From Discostella pseudostelligera (Eukaryota; Bacillariophyta; Thalassiosirophyceae; Thalassiosirales; Thalassiosiraceae), in NCBI GenBank assembly GCA_036940085.1, contig JALLBK010000001.1:1-48021 (forward strand): a stretch of 48,021 nt of DNA. The letters run 5' to 3'. This document shows positions 42,779 through 48,021 of the stretch, piece after piece. How positions within the stretch are numbered: position 1 is the first letter of the stretch; each line of letters starts with the position of its first letter. The position numbers were made by a program, and so were the translations under genes. A model generated the notes under the pieces. The model saw nothing but the letters and a program-made list of their open reading frames with translations. It made no database searches and was not told the DNA's origin.

Positions 42779-45700
42779 ATGACTTTGGCAATAGATAATT
42801 CAATGTCATCGTCATCATCATCATCATGGAAACGGCTGCGGTTTCTCCTCGTCGCGATGAATCTACTACTCGTCGTCGTCGTTGCACTCGCTGCCGCTCC
42901 AACAATCGGCGGTTATGAAAAGTATCACATGCGCAGGTTGGTCGAAGAAGTCGATGACTCCACAATTTCTTCCACCTCCTCCTCCTCCTCCCTAAGCGAC
43001 ACCGACACCATTGATCGACGGTCAAAAAATATTGATATTGCATCAAACACAACGTTCATCAATCCATCCATCTCACCGCCACCATCTACGACCGTGTTGA
43101 AATCACCATGGTGGACAAAGATTAAGGAATATGCCGGACCACATAGTTACAATTTCGTCCCGGGTAGTCGACGCGGTGCCTATTCGGTGGTGTATACTTA
43201 TACTTATAATTCAGAGGATGAGGAAGAAGCGCATCGTCATCGGTCGATGGTGATGAATGCAACAAAGGGGCAGGGTGGCGATGATGCAGAAACAGTTGCA
43301 TCCAACAATTCAACACATGGGGTCACAATCATAGATGATGTTGGGGGAGTAAGTAATGCACATCCATCATCCTCGGGCGCTATAAATTCAACAAAAGACA
43401 CTGACACAGTTGCTATCAATACAACACACCAGCAATCACCACTCGATGGAGAATCCACAACAAACAATATCTTAAACGATGATGTGGAAGAAGAATACAT
43501 GATAGTCTCGGGTGGGTACACCGATCACGATTGGAAGACATTTCCCGTCTATGCCTTCCCCATAACATCGGCCATACAAACGCGCACTGGTCAATGGATT
43601 GATTTAACACCCTCGGCGAGCAAGTATGATGATGTTGATACCACAGCTTGTCATGAGTTGATGGGAGATGCAGCGCGTGCTAATTTGAGTCCAGAGGCCA
43701 AATTCATCGATGATATCAATAAGAGCACCGAGGAGTTGGATGATCCGTGGGAGCATGCTTCACCGTGTGCCCCCTTTGGAAGGATGGGACACATGTCTGC
43801 CATACATGATGACAAACTGTACGTGTTTGGTGGACTCATTTATGCCGAAGAAGAACCACAGACAACTGGTGGTGGAGGTAACAATGGATACTACTATGGA
43901 AGGAGGGCAGCGACGTTTCAGCTCGAGAACATCCCTTATGTATATAGACTAGATTTGAAAGAAATGTTAGATGCACGACGAGCCGAAAGTGATGGGAATA
44001 TAGATGAATCGACGACGAAAAAGATTACGGGATGGCAACGGATCATCCCTCGTGTTAAGAAATCTTCCAATACTAATGGCAAGGCTTCATCGTCTTCATT
44101 GTCGGCAGCGGAAGTGCTCCTTACACTTGTGAATCGAGGTGAAATGCAGGGTGGAATATGGTCATCCAAATCCTCGGGGGGACATGATAAGCTTGTGATG
44201 CATGGCGGATTGCGAATAGAAAAGGTAGATTATGATAGTTATGGCTTACCGTCACGGACATCGTCACAGATGGTAGAATTGCCATTGGCGGATATTTGGG
44301 CTTATGACTTAGTCCTTGATTGTTGGGAGAAGGTTACGAACACTTATGGAAAGGTACAACAACCTTTGTTCATTGTGTTTCAACCCCATTGGAATCATTA
44401 TTCTAACAGACATACTACTTGATTTATTCATTCATACGGCAGGGCATTGGTCCTGGGGATGTAACATCGGAGACAAACACAACCCAAGGTGCCGACACCA
44501 AAGAGGAAAAAAACACCGACTCCGAAGACGATGATTGGTGGTCCGACCTTGGACCTGACTTTTCAGTGTATCCTCGACCACGAACGGCACACGCGGCAAC
44601 TGTCGTTGGAAATGAGCTCATCATACATGGAGGCATGGGTGGCAATGAACACACTGACGAGTGGGATGGGAGTACCTCGTGGGAGAGTTTGGGAGATATG
44701 TGGGTATTTGACTTAAATACACGTGAATGGACGAGACGGTGGTTGTTCCCGTTGCTTGTTCGATCGTATCACAGTTTGGTGGGATGGAGTGTTAGTGATG
44801 ACATGATGGGCTGGGGGGGCAAATTCGAGAATGACACGTCGTGGGAGGGCCCGATTGTTGCAGTCTTCGGTGGGTACACTCCAGGATTGGATGATTTCTC
44901 TGGAGCGGTAAGTGTTCTACTCCAGGATTATGGAATATATTTTGCAGTACACTTCTAACACCAAACGCTTTGTATTGTCATGTAGGAGGTTGCATATGTC
45001 TTCGACGATTTGCTCGTTTCATACTCACCATCGAAAGAGACGTACTTCGATGAGACTCCATCACCTTGGCTGAAAGCCTACATGCTGGGTAGCAGCGAGG
45101 GTATCGAATCAATCTCAACTCGATATGAACACACGGCGGTAATATCAAAAGAGGGTGTGCTTGCAGTGTGGGGTGGAACCTTTCAAGACACCTCCGATGT
45201 AAAGGGTATGTGGATGATTAACGTTGCTGGAAAAGATTCTACCATCAACTTATCCATGGCTGAGGCAGATGCAATACTATTAGATTATGAACGAGAGCTA
45301 ACGGCTCTGCATACGATCATAATCATGATGATGTTCATGAGCATGTCTCTCACTCTTTTATTGGGCCTCACGCAACGTTATCAAGAGCTTGTTATACAAG
45401 CAAATGATGATGCTGCCGTAGCAGCAGGAATAGCATTTGCTGCACAAGACTTTGGCAGTAACTCCCCACCGACGCGCAGAGGACACGGATTGCACCCGGA
45501 GATTATCGATACGATACCGAGAAAAATCTACAGTACCAATGATAATGATGGGGGTGATGAGGACGAGCAGTGCTGTGCAATTTGCCTGGTAGACTACACG
45601 GAGGGCGACGAACTTCGGGTGCTTCCCTGTGGACATTACATGCACAAATCATGTGTAGATGCATGGCTGTTTAACAACCCATCATGTCCAAATTGTCGGT

Positions 45701-46110
45701 ATTCTCTGAGGGAGCTTGTTGATGATCAACCATTGTTGCTTCGTACGTTACGATCTCGGCTCACTGGCAACTCGGCTTTGGCCCGATTTCTTGTTCGTGA
45801 TGATACTGCACAAGGGATAGAGATGACAGAATCTAGTCATCCAAGAGATGAAACAGTCTTTGATCTTCGGTATGTGTCCTCATTAGATCTCACTGAAGAA
45901 GATACAGCAACTGAGTCAAGACGAGTTGGCTCTGCCGATGACCCCGATCCATTAACTCGCACTGTCATGTACGAAATCGGCAGCTGGAGAAGCAGACGGA
46001 GGCAGCAACCACCACTTGAACAAGGCAGAACCAGGCGTGAAAGGTTTAGAAGAAGAGATAGGCACAGGCGTTCCCGCGTCCCATTGGCAGATTTGGACGT
46101 TGTAACCTGA
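42779..46110 (+). CDS. Kelch-repeat transmembrane RING-H2 E3 ubiquitin ligase
   Basis: Three exons, 42779..44353, 44443..44907 and 44986..46110, give 1054 aa, with phase-0 introns (78 and 89 nt). Residues ~18-40 are a signal peptide or anchor (FLLVAMNLLLVVVVALAA). A long luminal or extracellular region holds at least five kelch-like blades, e.g. RMGHMSAIHDDKLYVFGG, RTAHAATVVGNELIIHGG, GPIVAVFGGYTPG and YEHTAVISKEGVLAVWGG. A membrane helix at ~787-808 (IIIMMMFMSMSLTLLLGL) is followed by a cytosolic RING-H2 at ~876-920: CAIC, then LPCGHYMHKSC and CPNC, with Cys-x-His-x2-His-x2-Cys. The C terminus is Arg-rich. The layout is of a receptor-like E3 that recognises luminal substrates and ubiquitinates in the cytosol; this role is inferred. 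The first donor (GTACAA) is unusual. Confidence 0.85.
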
Positions 46111-46360
46111 TGAAGAGTCTTGCTTGGGCTGCGGTATGGTCAAACAGTCGTATTACCCCTAGTGCGTTTGCATGAAACTTGATAGAACTGCATTCCTGGA
46201 ATTTCCTGCACTATGAAGTGTATGATTCAGACGTTCTTATGATAAAGGTACCCGGTTCTAAGTCACATGATTTTTCTACTTGCGTTCAGTTCAACACTTG
46301 ATTTTGGCAAAACAGAAGTATGATTAGTAGCTGTTCCTTCGGTACCTATCTGTTAAGAGC

Positions 46361-47672
46361 CTACTTTGCTTTTGCAGCATTGTAGGATGCACCCTGATCA
46401 AGTGAATCTCGCCCTGGCATGTCCGACGAGTACGATCTCCAATACGGAAATGGCCCGTCGTCCGTCTCATCCTCAATGATTCCCCATCCTTGTTCAAAAG
46501 CGCTAATAACATTTGGCGAAAGACATTGCATCTTGTCCCCGACATCCCCTCGCGCACGAAGACAGCAACCCAGGTTCTCATTCAACTGACTCAACGAACT
46601 TGCCCCAATCAATATCCCATCTCCCTCGTTCAATGCCGAATGATGCATCAACCATCGATAAGTAGCCTCAACCATCGAAAGACCGTCACCTTCACATGCT
46701 TGACGTATTACCTCCAGCGCACGAAAGTTCGACGATGTATAAAACCTCGGCAAATAATTAGGATTGTTCTTAAATCGTCCATCCTTCACTTCTCCACTCA
46801 CTGCGTGCTTTCCGGTGAGCATTCCGCCAGCTAACGGATTGTATGCCACAAATGCACACTGATTGCGTTTCAACAATGGAAGTAATTCCTCTTCCACAAC
46901 TCGATTTAATGGATTGTACAGCCCCTGATATACACTTGGTCGATGCGGCAGGTTGTGCTCCCTGCACAATTGAAATGCACGTTCCACCTCGGAAACATGA
47001 TAATTGCTCATTCCAATTGATGATATTTTCCCCTCCTCGATTAATTCATTCAAAGTTACCAATGAATCCAAGAGAGAATGTTCGGTATCTGGTTGATGGA
47101 GGTAGTATTCACCGACAGATATGAGTTGCATGGCATCTAACGAATTTTGTAATTGCGAACGTATTCCCGATGGTGAGAGTCCATGTGGTTGAGATGGATG
47201 GGCCTTGGCCCCGATGAATAGATTATCAGTATTGGTATTGCCTCCCTTCGAGCTGTTTGCGAGAGCATATCCTAACATTCGCTCTGAGTCTCCACCGGCA
47301 TACTTTGTAGTCACACAATATTGGCAGCGAATTTGGGACGGTAGATATGCATTTGCATGAGTATTACATGATGCGTAGATGTTAGAAGTATCTAGAAATG
47401 AAAACATCTCACAATGCGTGCGGTATCGATGCGAATGGGGACACCCTCCCCATGACTATCAATGAAGGTATTCAGCATTTGGGATGCTATGGAATCTGCG
47501 ATAACGAAGGAGAATGATTTGATTTCAATATACATGACGATATGACGTTACAATTATGATTGATCGCATTCAACTCACCATTGACATGCGACGACGTTTG
47601 ACCATTCCACGAAAATGTCATCGTCCCAAGGTAGAGGTTTGGCAGACGAGATAATGGCGCTGCGGCTCTCAT
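46361..47672 (-). CDS. Aldo/keto reductase, aflatoxin-aldehyde-reductase (AKR7) type
   Basis: Three exons on the minus strand, 47579..47672, 47413..47495 and 46361..47302, give 372 aa. Splicing yields LYLGTMTFSWNGQ, then SQMLNTFIDSHGEGVPIRID and TARI|YAGGDSERMLGYAL, which restores the N-terminal barrel and the Asp-Tyr pair of the catalytic tetrad. Lys is in FIGAKAHP and His in YYLHQPD. Later motifs (IGMSNYHVSEVERA, YQGLYNPLNR, AYNPLAGGMLTGKH) are those of AKR7/YajO-type reductases, which reduce aldehydes and ketones with NADPH. The 110-nt second intron has an open frame through most of it, so a single-exon start at 47407 would lose the nucleotide-binding N terminus and is rejected. Initiation at 47672 gives MRAAAPLSRLPN; an upstream exon is not excluded. 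Confidence 0.88.
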
Positions 47673-48021
47673 AATGATAATGATAACTGCTGAAGATGCT
47701 GATGCTGATGTTGACGGTGCTCGCCAGTTATTAGTTGAGGATGATGATGATATGAATTATGGTTTATGTTGCCATTGCGTGCATAATATTATTATCATCG
47801 TGTAGTACGTAAAGTAAAGATAAGATAAGGATCGTTCATGGTTCTGTTGAGATGATGAGGTGGCGGACTTCCCGCCATTTCTTTCGCACCACTAAAACTA
47901 AAAGGTAACCATAATCTAAAATCGGGTATCGTAAAATCTTTCTTCCATCCCACCATTTTCTCACTAAGGCGGGGATTATGTTCGGACCGGGCAATAGCCC
48001 GATAGCGCTGTTTCAGAAAGA
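47673..48021. other. Upstream region of the AKR7-type gene, window edge
   Basis: 349 bp with no gene seen. A CCCGCCATTT element at 47871-47880 resembles those near 14499 and 39409. Another gene may begin beyond the window. Confidence 0.4.

Noticed and set aside
47303..47407. Extension of the AKR7-type protein with LDTSNIYASCNTHA
   Set aside because: It looks superficially like the DTxxxY motif, but splicing 47413 to 47302 gives a cleaner IDTARIYAGGDSERM without an insert.

Overview
This is a nuclear genomic window from a photosynthetic stramenopile, most likely a centric diatom of the Thalassiosira/Skeletonema/Cyclotella kind. The evidence is: short GT-AG introns (mostly 78-121 nt, nearly all starting GTRAG); intergenic spacers of a few hundred bases; presequences with an A|F cleavage context like the diatom plastid ASAFAP motif; a Ser/Pro/Thr-rich surface protein; and many Gln/His/Pro/Gly low-complexity runs. 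No transposon, CRISPR array, rRNA or credible tRNA was seen. The window holds 21 protein-coding genes, and 12 of them were assembled here from several exons by matching splice sites to conserved family sequence.

Layout. 0.5-5.3 kb, + strand: a UBC6/UBE2J2-type E2, an mTERF-like protein and a PT-rich surface protein. 5.7-8.7 kb: LSM1 and eIF1A on the minus strand, then centrin on the plus strand. 8.9-17 kb: a prolyl-4-hydroxylase-like oxygenase (-), aspartate aminotransferase (+), a MORN-repeat protein (-) and a PPN1/SMPDL-like metallophosphoesterase (-). 17.4-24.7 kb: the spliceosomal helicase BRR2 (+), ending 26 nt from a convergent methyltransferase (-). 25.9-35 kb: a GT25-like protein (-), an A20 zinc-finger protein (+), a five-exon ATP-grasp enzyme (-) and an LRR membrane protein (-). 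35-48 kb: an aldo/keto reductase (+), a Swi3/TIPIN fork-protection protein (-), a protein joining an MJ1316/DUF504 domain to a GGQ release-factor domain (+), a Cys-patterned orphan (-), a kelch-transmembrane-RING-H2 protein (+) and a second aldo/keto reductase (-).

The genes do not form one pathway. They are housekeeping and signalling genes in alternating divergent and convergent pairs. Loose themes are RNA metabolism (LSM1, eIF1A, BRR2, the MJ1316-GGQ protein), ubiquitin (E2, RING-H2 E3, A20 finger) and cell cycle (centrin, Swi3/TIPIN).

The most interesting items are: (1) the MJ1316-GGQ protein, which suggests organellar ribosome rescue coupled to recognition of damaged RNA ends; (2) a recurrent TGACCAT element 50-90 bp upstream of several start codons, often as two or three copies 8-12 bp apart; (3) E2F-like and CCACGTGG promoter motifs, and three ACGTCA sites at 10- and 21-bp spacing; (4) the kelch-TM-RING-H2 architecture; and (5) exon structures a simple ORF scan misses, namely a 16-nt first coding exon in eIF1A, a stop-free 93-nt intron in BRR2, and a short 3' exon in the mTERF gene.
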